NCBI GenBank assembly: GCA_039583875.1
Contig: CM077147.1
Coordinates: 108,174,124-108,238,123 of the forward strand
Direction of reading: 5' to 3'
Source: Platanthera guangdongensis
Taxonomy: Eukaryota; Streptophyta; Magnoliopsida; Asparagales; Orchidaceae
Length of the DNA stretch: 64,000 nucleotides
Shown: positions 21,074 to 31,543 of the stretch, in pieces
Layout: each line of letters opens with the position of its first letter
Position numbering within the stretch: position 1 is the stretch's first letter
Notes under the pieces: model-generated
The model's database searches: none
Seen by the model: only the letters and a program-made list of their open reading frames with translations
Told to the model about the DNA's origin: nothing
Made by a program: the position numbers and the translations under genes

Positions 21074-24000
21074 GCACCGTGATTATTGGCGGGAAGACAG
21101 CCTATGCGCTGTTCGATACCGGTGCCTCACACTCCTTTGTGTCCGAGGATTTCATAAAAGACATGGGGGATGTACAGTACTTCACTGGCATAGCTCGACG
21201 TGTACGCCTTCCGGACGGCTCGGAGATGATCGCGACCGCCAAGTGCGAGTTGGAGTTATTTATTGATGGGAAGTCCTTTGATACGCCGGCCACGGTTCTG
21301 AGAATGCCGGAGTTTGACATCATTTTGGGCATGGCATGGCTGGACTGGCACTTCGCGAGGATCGACTGCGCGGAGAAGCGGATCTATTTGAGGCATGGAG
21401 ACTCTGACGTCATCTTCCAAGGTATTGGCTTCGCGCCACGTATGATATTATCTTCTATTCAGGCTGTAAAAGCTCATATGAAGGGGGATGAGGTCTTCAT
21501 GATCTGGTTCGAGTTGAAGGAAGCAGCGTTGGAATTAAAGGATGTACGGGTAGTGCGGGATTTTCCTGAGGTATTTCCTGAGAAGCTACCAGGATTACCT
21601 CCGCATAGAGAAGTTGACTTCCAGATCAATCTAGTACCAGGTGCCAAGCCTGTATCCAAGGCTCCATACAGAATGGCTCCGAAAGAACTCGCGGAGTTTA
21701 GAGTTCAATTGCAAGAACTGGTGGATTCAGGGTTCGTTCGCCCCAGTTCATCACCATGGGGAGCCCCTGTGCTGTTCGTGAAGAAGAAGGATGGAACACT
21801 GCGATTGTGCATAGATTATCGGGAACTCAATCGGTTGACGGTGCGGAACACTTATCCACTACCGCGGATCGATGAGTTGTTCGATCAACTAGTGGGAGCA
21901 CATTGGTTTTCTAAATTGGATTTGCGCTCCGGATACTATCAGTTGAGGATACATGAGGGGGATATTCAAAAAACAGCATTCAGTTCGAGATATGGTTTGT
22001 ATGAGTTCACAGTAATGCCGTTTGGGCTCACAAATGCCCCTTTGGCCTTCATGAGTTTGATGAACAAGGTGTTTGAACCGTATTTGGACATCTTCATCAT
22101 TGTTTTCATCGACGACATCTTGGTCTACTCAAAGACGGAGGAGGAGCATGTCGAGCACCTGACCTTGGTTTTGAAGAAATTGAAGGAGCATGCCTTGTAT
22201 GCCAAGTTTAGCAAGTGTGAATTCTGGCTTAAGGAGGTTGCCTTCTTGGGGCATGTGATCAGTGGAGCAGGGTTAGCGGTGGATCCAGCAAAGGTGCGGG
22301 CCGTGAAGGAGTGGTCGCCCTTGAAGTCGGCGGCTGATGTACGAAGCTTTCTTGGACTTGCTGGCTACTACCGCAAGTTCGTGAAAGGTTTTTCCAAGAT
22401 TGCCCTTCCTCTTACCTCCTTGACGAAGAAGGGTGTGCCATTTGAGTGGACACCTCAATGTGAAGAGGCATTTCAAGAATTGAAAGGTAGGCTTACCTCC
22501 GCCCCCATCCTTGCACTTCCGTCTGGGAAGGAAGGATTCCAAGTTTACACGGACGTATCATACCAAGGGATGGGAGCGGTACTGATGCAGCACGGGCATG
22601 TGATCGCTTATGCTTCAAGGCAGTTAAAGAAACATGAATTCAATTACCCGGTTCATGATTTGGAGTTGGGAGCAGTGGTGTTCGCTTTGAAAGTCTGGAG
22701 GCATTATTTATATGGCGTGCACTGCGAGATCTTTTCCGATCACAAAAACTTGAAGTATGTTCACACTCAGAAGGAGTTGAACCTGAGACAACGGCGGTGG
22801 TTGGAATTTCTATGCGACTATGAGTTCACCATGAACTACCACCCCGGGAAAGCGAACTCGGTAGCCGATGCCTTGAGTAGAAAAGTGCCAGGCTCTAGCC
22901 CAGAGTCTCGGCTGATGAGTATGGAGTCTGCTCGGATGATCGAGGAGATGGAAATTACTCTAGTATTCAAGGATCCTTCGGCAGAGTATGCGGAGTATTT
23001 GGCCAACATGAGCATAGTTTCTGATATCCGAGACCGGATTCGGGTGGAGCAAGGAATGGATGCGTCCTTGGCCCCGGCAATCAAGGCAATTGAAGATAGG
23101 ACCACCGATGAGTACACACTCAAAGACGGCCTCGTTTATTTTCGTGGCCGACTTTATATTCCCAAGGGCGGCAAAATTCGGGAAGATATATTGAGAGAGG
23201 CGCATTCCTCTCAATATTCAGTGCATCCGGGTATTGCTAAGATGTATGCCGGACTGCGGAAGACCATGTGTTGGCCGGGAATGAAGAAGGATGTTCGCTA
23301 CTATGTTACACATTGCGAAGCTTGCCAAAGAGTGAAGGCTGAATGCAGGAGTCCCGGTGGTTTGTTGCAGTCGCTGCCCATCCCCGAATGGAAGTTCGAG
23401 GATATCTCCATGGACTTTGTTCATGGGTAACCTCGTTCCCGCTCCGGGAATGATTCGGTGTGGGTTATTGTGGATCGACTAACAAAGGTGGCCCGGTTCA
23501 TTCCAATGAAGAAGGAAGCACACGTGGATGTTTTGGTACGCCTTTTTGTGGAGCAATTTGTACGGTATCATGGCGTGCCCAAGACAATTGTTTCGGATAG
23601 GGATGGTCGGTTTACATCCAATGAGTGGAAGGCAGTACAGGCGTATTTGGGCTCACGCCTAACCTTTAGTACCGCATTTCATCCACAGACTGACGGGCAG
23701 TCTGAAAGGACCATCAGGACACTGGAAGATTTATTGAGGTTATGCGTGCTGGACAGAGGAGAGCCATGGGAAAGGCTCTTGCCCCTGGTGGAATTCTCCT
23801 ATAATAATAGCCATCAGGCGAGCATCGGCATGGCGCACCATGAAGCCCTTTACGGAAGAAGGTGCAGGACTCCCTTGTCTTGGGTGCAAGATGAAGATCC
23901 GAAGGCATTGGGAAACGAATACATAGATGATACTGATGCGGCAGTCAGATTGATACGGGATCGCATGTTGGAGGCTCAAAGTCGACAGGCGAAATATTAC

Positions 24001-24465
24001 AACAAAAAGCACCGGATGGTGGAGTTCCAGGTGGGCGAAAAAGTGTTCCTTAAGATTCGGCCGATGCATGGAGTGTCACGGGTGCGGGGAGTGAAAAAGC
24101 TCAGCCCAAGGTATGTTGGGCCTTATACTATATTGGAAAGAATTGGCTCGTTGGCCTATCGGTTGGAGTTACCACCAGAACTAGAAAATCTCCACGACGT
24201 GTTCCATGTGTCGTCGCTTCGAAAAGCACTGTTGCGGCCTGACCAGTATATTCCCACTACTGATGGTGCAGTGGCATCAGATAGGTCTGTGCGACTAGAG
24301 CCGGTGCGGATTGTTGACAGCGAGACAAGGACTTTGCGCCGAAAAAGTGTTCCCTTAGTAAAGGTGCTATGGTTGAATCATGGGAAGGAGGAGTACACAT
24401 GGGAGCCATTGGATTTAATGCAGCAACGCTACCCGGAGTTGTTTGCTCAAGGTAATTTTATTTAA
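21074..24465 (+). pseudogene. B Pol: protease, RT, RNase H, integrase, chromodomain-like tail
   Basis: Open from the splice acceptor to a TAA at 23428-23430, then open to 24465. Protease: [16 protein letters not shown] and [51 protein letters not shown] and the catalytic [10 protein letters not shown]. RNase [17 protein letters not shown] and [10 protein letters not shown]. Integrase: H-H-C-C in [10 protein letters not shown] to HCEACQRVK, Asp in MDFVHG, Asp in IVSDRDGRF and Glu in HPQTDGQSERTIR. The tail VKVLWLNHGKEEYTWEP is chromodomain-like and may guide insertion. The stop lies just after the first catalytic Asp of integrase, so a full integrase needs readthrough. All other key residues look present. 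Confidence 0.88.
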
Positions 24466-24515
24466 AAGCAAGTGTTAAATTTCCTGTCATGCTTTCCTCC
24501 CCACAGCCTAAGCCT

Positions 24516-24533
24516 GATTTCGGGGACGAAATC
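24516..24533 (+). other. Hairpin before B 3' LTR
   Basis: GATTTCGGGGACGAAATC is a perfect 7-bp stem with a GGGA loop. It stands where C and E have the same kind of hairpin followed by a polypurine tract. In B the tract itself is poor: TTTTATTTTGTTTATAGGATT before the LTR. Confidence 0.6.
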
Positions 24534-24554
24534 TTTTATTTTGTTTATAGGATT

Positions 24555-27500
24555 TGTAACGTCCCGAATCGCTCTAGGCCCCTAGTGTGTGTGTTTTGAG
24601 TCAGGAGGGCTGACTTGAGTCCTGAGAGTGCAGGGAATTGGACTGCACTTGTGGGGAAATGGAGAATCAGTGTAAAAAGGAAGTAACACGGGTAGGGACA
24701 CGGCCGTGTGCCTACCCGTGTGCGTCGAGTTGAGCTCGACGACCCGTGTCGAGATCGTCGAGCTGTGTCGACACCAAAGGGACACGGGTAGGGACACGGC
24801 CGTGTGCCTACCCGTGTGCGTCGAGTTGAGCTCGACGACCCGTGTCGAGATCGTCGAGCTGTGTCGACACCAAGTAACACGGGTAGGGACACGGCCGTGT
24901 GCCTACCCGTGTGCGTCGAGTTGAGCTCGACGACCCGTGTCGAGATCGTCGTGCTGTGTCGACACCAAAGGGACACGGGTAGGGACACGGCCGTGTGCCT
25001 ACCCGTGTGCGTCGAGTTGAGCTCGACGACCCGTGTCGAGATCGTCGAGCTGTGTCGACACCAAGTGACACGGGTAGTGACACGGCCGTGTCCCTACCCG
25101 TGTGCGTCGAGTTGAGCTCGACGAGAAGTGTCGAGACGCAACCCGAGAAGTACACGGCCAAGGACATGGCTATGCACACGGCCGTGTCATGTGGACACGG
25201 GTCGGGACACGGGCGTGTCCCAACCCGTGTCAAGTATTGAACCGACATGGAAACTGTCGTTGCCGCTTCGCCAGGAAGGACACGGGTAAGGACACGGCCG
25301 TGTCCCTACCCGTGTCGCATTTTATATATAAAGGGGAGAGAAAACCCTAGCCGTTTTCATTCTCTTTTCATCCCCTATTTCCAGTGAGGACTCCTGTGAG
25401 AGGGAAAAACTGCAGGAGCAAGTCCTACCGAAGGAGATCCGCCATCGCCGTGAAAGGGAAGATGCCGCCAAGGAGAACTACGAGATCCATGGCTAGAAAT
25501 GGTGGTACCGCTGGAGCCAATGTGAGTTTCCTACCCTCTCCCTTGGTGCTAGATCTATAGTTATTTTCCTAGGAGAGACATCGACTCAAGAGAGTCTTGA
25601 TGGTGAGGAGGAGTTTTCTAGGAAAGGTCATGCTAAGACTTGTGTCTTAGGTTTTAGATCTCTTCAACCACGCCCTTCTTCAAGGTGATGATAAGGGATG
25701 GTTTCGTGAAGGGTTTTGGCCTCTTGAGGGTGAATAAGGGAGGAGGTTTTCTGGAATTATTTGGGATGATCACATTGAGGAGGAAGATGAACCGATGCCG
25801 TTCATTCCGCCTTAAGATGCGTGCAGAATCTGTATTCTGCGCGCAGCGAACTTCATGGCCATTTTTAAGTATGCTATGGCCAGATCTGGGCTTTCGGCTT
25901 AACACGAAAGTTGAAGCCCTTGAAGATACCTTTCCAATGAATTGTTGCACGACTTCTGGCGAAGTAGTAGCCACGGGAAAGTCTAAACGAAAATGTTCAA
26001 TAAATCCTGTATGCAGAAACTGTGTTCTGTACGCAGCGGACTTCAAGTCCGATTTCAAATAGGATAATGTCAAATCTGGGTTGAGCTCTGAATATGAAAG
26101 ATGTAGTCCATGGAAATACCTTTCCATCGAGGGGTTACACGACTTCACTGGATTCCTGTAGCCTCGGGAATCTCCGGTCGAAGTTGCTGTCCAGATTCAA
26201 CCTGCGCCTAAATTCTGGGCTTAATGAAAGATGAAGTTTGATTCGGTGGAATTAATAATGCATGATACTTGCCTTGGATGAACCCTTATGATTAATCAAT
26301 TGTTGCATGATTGAAGTTGCTTATTAATCAGATTCATATTATCAAATTGTGAAATAATCTTATTTATACGAATCGAATTGGTAGGAATTGAAAGATTGGT
26401 ATTGTGCACTTCATGTTTAAATTATGACATTATCAAATGAAAATGAGATAGATTTTTATATGCGCATCATGTTTATATTACATTGTCATCATTTGGAAAG
26501 TCATATAGATGAATAGATTATGATTATGGACATGTTTGATTAATGAAATGAATCTTGTAGTCCAATACTTAGAGAGTCGTCTCCCTACGGGTAGTATTGT
26601 GAAGGGATGTAAGTGCGGTGTTGACCGTCACTTGTTTTGGTTGTGTTGAGTTAAGGTGTGGATGGATGGTTGGGCTGTGTCCTCGTGTTTACTTCCGAGG
26701 CCCCTTCCATGATACGTTGATGTGGTATGTGCATGTGGTGTGAGTCGACACGCGGTGTCGTAATCCTGGGTTAAGGATAGTGTGGCAGGTCTACGGGCTC
26801 GCCAGTCGTCACACCGACGGGAGTTGGCAGTTAGACTTGGTCGGTTTGGGCTGTGTCCTCGGTGTTCACGTCCTGAGGCCCCTCCGGCCATGTGAACGGT
26901 TGGGCTGTGTCCTCGTGCTTTCTTCCGAGGCCCCTTCCGGGTCACGCAAGGCCAGTTCGGGCTGTGTTCTTGGTGCACATCTACCCAAGACCCCGCTGGG
27001 CCATAGTACGCATGGGCTCCGCTGTTGTGTTCTTAGCATTGAGGCGTACGGAGGCCTAGGTGAAGTAGTGTGATACCCGCCTAGTAGTAGAAGTGCCCGT
27101 TCTACTGTCACCGCCTGGCCACGGCGGCTGATGCCTGAGAGGTTAGCTACCTGCTCGAAAAGTGGGAACTATAGTCTGTGTCGACATAGCAATTGCATGG
27201 GTGTGCATGGGTGAGTCATTGCATAGCATTCATAGCATTTCATAACATTGCACAACAAGATCCTCATCGTATAAGTTTGTATGGGCACTCTTATACGATG
27301 AGTTACTTTATGTAACCCGATCCTTAACTTATAAGTTTGTATGGGCATTCTTATAAGTTAAGTTACTTTCCTGCTGTTACTTATACTTGCTAGTTTAGTG
27401 TAGCTCTTTCATATATGCTGACTATGATGCTGTTACTCTTACACTACTGCCACTTGCTTGTACCTCCTTTACTTGCTTACTTGTTATATACTATACTCTT

Positions 27501-28013
27501 GTTCCTTTTCTCCGCCCGGTGCCGAGGAGTCGCCGGGGGAGCGGATGTGAAACCACTTAGTCGTTTCGACTAACGGTTGCTACGTCTTCCTTTTTAGGAG
27601 GTCACGCCGCAGGTAGAGCAGCCGCAGACTACGCAGCAGGACAGCCAGGCCAGGACGACAGGGCCTGATGCGACGGTGCCGTCGATACCGTCTGTTACAG
27701 ATGTTAGTGTTTTGATTACTCTGATGTAGCCCGTTTGGGCAATGTTTAGCTGTACTCTGATATATTGTAGAAGCATGTTTTAGCTTCTCATTATTGATGT
27801 ATTTGGACATTATAACTTAGTGTGGATTTTGACTTCTGGATGCTTATTTATTCGGTTGGGTTGGCATGATTTATTGATATTGTTGTAGCCGGCGGAATAG
27901 GCGTCTTGTGGTACAGGTTAGCACGTGTGCTAATGCTACCGCAAGGCGGCTGTTCCGGGCATAAGACTCCCCCTTCGTGCCATGTTTTGGGATCCGGGTG
28001 GGGGGGTCTTACA
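24555..28013 (+). repeat. B 3' LTR
   Basis: Near-identical to 16195-19657, with the palindromic array at 24686-25163, TATA at 25321-25332, twin hairpins at 27263-27362 and the end TCTTACA followed by TSD CTTTA. Small differences (for example CTCTGT versus CTGTGT in the array and a shorter G-run near the end) show a recent but not brand-new insertion. Confidence 0.9.
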
Positions 28014-28018
28014 CTTTA

Positions 28019-28362
28019 TCCCTCCATTGTAAGATACCCTTGTATTCTTACAAGATTAGTTCCCATTTTTCCAGTGACCATAAATGCTATCTTGGTCATA
28101 CATTTTTATGGGAGGATTACATTGTAAAGGTTGCCTGAGGCACTACAGGATCTTTGCCCTTCCCTTTGGAGTTGGTAATACTAGAGTTCCACTTGAACCC
28201 CAAACCACTCTTATCTTTTTGAGAGGTGAAGGAATCTATTAGTGGCAACACTGTCTTGGGCTTATTGAATTCAACCATAATCTGTTTCTCCTTAAGGAGC
28301 TTCTCTTCAAGATACATAATGATCTTGTTCTTCTGGCTAATGGTTCCAATCTGGATGATTGA
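28019..28362 (-). pseudogene. A gag, middle segment
   Basis: This short block between B and C belongs to gag of copia element A. It reads ISIIQIGTISQKNKIIMYLE, then EKLLKEKQIMVEFNKPKT (a charged, probably coiled-coil helix) and SGLGFKWNSS. Its right end joins 55187 across element C (IQIKI then ISIIQ) and its left end joins 16189 across B. The frame is open over most of the block and breaks near 28100. It would be part of the Gag shell protein, between the acidic region and the late zinc knuckle. Confidence 0.75.
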
Positions 28363-28367
28363 GATAG

Positions 28368-30861
28368 TGTAATACCCAAATCCCAGGATTGGGAAAAAGT
28401 CGGGTGACACGACCTAGTACACGGGCATGTCCCAGGGCGTGTCCTGCTCGGGTGAGCAGCCGGCGAGTGGTCGATGAAAATTCATTCCTACGAAAAATGA
28501 GGGAACACGCCATCTAACACGGGCATGTCAGAGGCCATGTCATCCTTTGGTCGACAAAATCAGTTCGACAAATTTGAGCTGGGGCGTGTCTGCTGCTGTG
28601 TATGGGCACACACCTTGGGACACAGGCATGTCACTGGCCGTATCCTTTGCTGGATGTGCCCAAGGCATTGAGGCCGGGTGAACACGGGCACGACACAGGT
28701 GTGTCTTAGTGTACACGGACTGTGACACGGGCGTGTCACTGGCTGTGTCCCGATCGGGTTGAAGTTGGTTTTGTGGAGCCTGATGTACACGGCCACAAAC
28801 ACGGGCATGTCTGAAGGCGTATCAGGTGACACGGCCCGTGACACGGGCGTGTCACATGGCCGTCTACTGGTCTGGTTGAGTCGGTTGTGTACCGCTTAAG
28901 GTACACAGCTTGTGACACGGGCGTATCACAGGCCGTGTCAGGCAAGATTTATCCTTTTGTGGCAAAATCATGGCCGTCCATTTCCTCAGCTGAGATCTGA
29001 TGGCTGAGAGCCCTCCCTGTTTCCTTAAGGCCGAAACATGAGAAGGAAATTCTCATTTGAGTTAGGTCATACTCTTTCTAAAAGCTAGAGAGAGGAAGAA
29101 GGAGAAGGAGGGAAGGTGCAGGCCACCGGTGGAGCTGTGGAGCTCCTGTTCACAATCTGAGGCTAGCGTTGTGGAGGCAAGGACGCTGCGGTGTTGTCCA
29201 GCCGACTCGGAGCTAATGGCGCCAAAACGATCGTCAAGGGTAACGATCTTTCTTCATAGCCATGTGAAGGCTTCCTTTTGGGCATGTGCACAGGATTCCC
29301 CCACCAGAGGGTGGCTTGTTACGGGAGTCCCTTGGGTTGATTCTTGGAATCCCCACTAATTTGGCATATAGATCTGGAAATGGAGTACGAAATAGGCATG
29401 CTGTGTGAAGACCATCTGTACAGGTTGGTCTGGATTGTTGATGTTGCATATACGCATCGGAGAAGACTCCGTGATGAAACGTGTAGCTTAGGAGTCGATG
29501 GGTTAAACCTGTGAAGAGCAGTAACAGGAAGTACTGGAGTGGTAGTCCAGGAAATAACAGTATAATTCTTGTGCTGAATGGGTTGTACCTGTGAAGGGTA
29601 GTAACAGGAAGTACTGGATTGGAAGTCCAGGAAATACCCTTGTAATGCTTGATGTTCATGGGTGGTACCTGTGAAGGGTAGTAGCAGGAAGTACTGGCGT
29701 GGTAAGTCAGGAAAATACCCTTGATGCTTGTGCTGCTTGCTGGGTTGTGCCTGTGAAGGGTAGTAGCAGGAAGTATTGGTAGGAAAGCCCAGGAAAATAC
29801 TCAAAAATGGTTAAAGCTAGGGATGGAAAATGAGTTTTGTCACTACTGCTGAGCGTGGAACCTGGCTAACCTGTGATTGTGAAGCTTGTCCTGTGAGGAC
29901 ACTATGGCTATTTGCTGAATGGACAAGGAGTTGCCGACCCGCGTTAGTCTGGTTATAGAACTAACTATTTGAGCAACGGGCAAAGGCTGAACTATATCCG
30001 CGCTATGGTTGTCTGCCATGGGTGTATGGATGAATTGGCATTTGGCAGAAACGCATAGCGAGAGTCTTAGGCCTGTGCGCCATGACACAATGGGGGCTAC
30101 GGGCCAATACCGGGTCATTAAGACTAAAATATCCGGCTGCACTCCATGGAGTAAATGCTCAATTGTTTACCGTTGGGTTGTGACCCTGATATGGTGGTGG
30201 GACCCTGGTTCGTCGGTACACCAAGAATGTGCCCTGAGTGCACGGATCGTCGGGCCACGTGGCTGGCGGTTGTGATGGAATGTTTGTGCGTGAGTGCACA
30301 AAATGTGATGAATATATATATACATGAGAATTGCTATACCTGCAGGGAAGGAATACCACTGCCTCGGTAAAGGGGTAGGGTCGTTATAATTTGGTCAGCT
30401 GAATGCTGACCGTTGCCTTATTTGCAACCGTTGGGTGAGCTGTCCCTGTGCAGGTGCTGGAGAACCAAGCGGGACTCATAAAGGCTGAAGTCCCTACTGC
30501 TGCTATTGTTGTTGCTGCTAGCCCTTGAAGGCTAAGCTTAACACACTATGTTTTGTTTATATGTGGCTGGTCGCGCGCCGATATTTGGAATCCAATATTG
30601 TAAAAGGACTTGTAAGGCCATAAGGCTAACTGAATTTGTACTTGGTGAACATTCCTGTTATATATAAATGTGGATCTTTATATGGTGGACATTCATGTTT
30701 AGAGTTCCGTTGTGTGTTATAGGCTTCCGCTAGAATGAAATGAGTTAAGATGCGCAACTCTGGTATCACTCCGTGACTTCGCCGCCTGTTTTGTGGTATA
30801 TGTTGTGGGGTCACGGTCGGACCTTCTAGTATATACTATATGAACGGATGGAGTCGTTACA
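28368..30861 (+). repeat. C 5' LTR
   Basis: Starts TGTAATACCC and ends GTTACA. It contains ACACGG/CGTGTC words at 28405-28945, a GA-rich block (29088-29115), four tandem units of about 80 bp (29507-29800), a 6-bp hairpin GTTAGT/ACTAAC (29943-29965) and TGTCCT/AGGACA (29887-29901). Parts resemble, in reverse, the LTRs of E and F. No gene inside. Confidence 0.88.
29507..29800 (+). repeat. Four-unit tandem repeat in C 5' LTR
   Basis: Units start CCTGTGAAGGGTAGTARCAG at about 29507, 29587, 29667 and 29749 (period 80-82 bp). The 3' LTR has the same four units from about 53883. The related LTR F has one unit (63440-63485, reversed). Confidence 0.8.
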
Positions 30862-30865
30862 TTTT

Positions 30866-30874
30866 TAGTATCAG
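30866..30874 (+). other. C primer-binding site, drifted
   Basis: TAGTATCAG lies five bases after the LTR end, compared with TGGTATCAG in B. This fits a decayed initiator-Met tRNA primer site. Confidence 0.55.
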
Positions 30875-31084
30875 CTGCCTCGGTCTTTCCCTTTTGAATT
30901 CGTGGTCGAATTCTTTTGTGGAGTGGCGAGCACGTGTACGTGCGAACCACGTGAACACTAAGGAACTCTTCAATGTCCACTTTAGGAATGCAAATACATG
31001 TGTTTGAGGAACCTGCGCGTTCCTCTTTTGTTGTGATTGCTTGTGTGCGGTCGTTAATATGCGTGTCTTGTTCACCTATAGGTG

Positions 31085-31538
31085 ATGCGGAGTGGTGTTG
31101 GGCAATCGAAGCCCAAACTTTCTGATGAAAGTATGACACCAGCTGAGGTGCCTATACCTCTGCCTTCTACGAAAACTGTGTGATTAGTTGCTGAGGCCTT
31201 ATTTGCGATGATTCAAGCACAGCCTACTAGGCAGGCGCAAGGGCAGGAGCAACCAACATTGAGGCCAGAACAGGTTACAACGAGGCCAGAACCTGTTGTT
31301 GTTGTGGCACCTCGAGCAGCTGAGAGGCAGTTGAAGCAGTTCATGAGCTTTAACCCGCCTACGTTTTCGGGAGTAGGATCTCCTGTGCAGACTAAGGATT
31401 GGTTGTCGTACGCCAAGCGGATAATGACGGCGATCGGGAGGAGGATGATCAGAAGGACACTTTAGCCACCTTCTTAATAGAAGGAGAGGCGCATTTATGG
31501 TGGGATGAGATGGAACTACACCACTTAGCTGGTAGGCC
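31085..31538 (+). pseudogene. C gag, first segment
   Basis: The ATG at 31085 follows a 3' splice-like CTATAG. The reading is MRSGVGQSKPKLSDESM, then a TGA at about 31181, then LVAEALFAMIQAQPTRQ and a Gln/Pro-rich part. The core starts at FMSFNPPTFSGVGSP and, after a small shift, TLATFLIEGEAHLWWDEMEL. Element E has the same layout (LVAEALFAMINAQPVRQ). D is inserted right after AGRPL. Gag would build the particle; this copy is broken. Confidence 0.78.
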
Positions 31539-31543
31539 GTTAA

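Larger units (their letters stand above)
16195..28013 (+). mobile_element. Ty3/gypsy chromodomain-type retrotransposon B, nearly intact
   Basis: The element is complete: LTRs 16195-19657 and 24555-28013 (3,463 and 3,459 bp, about 1% different by eye), both TGTAAC...TTACA, with TSD CTTTA at 16190-16194 and 28014-28018. The interior is primer site, gag, a short intron, protease, RT, RNase H, integrase and a chromodomain-like tail, which is the Tekay/Del order. It is inserted in late gag of element A. The single in-frame stop in pol (23428-23430) is the only coding break I can see. Confidence 0.92.

Noticed and set aside
20970..21080. Programmed frameshift between gag and pol in B
   Set aside because: The two frames are separated by 95 nt with stops, no slippery site is evident at the junction, and a GT-AG removal gives an exact in-frame join seen also in C and E.
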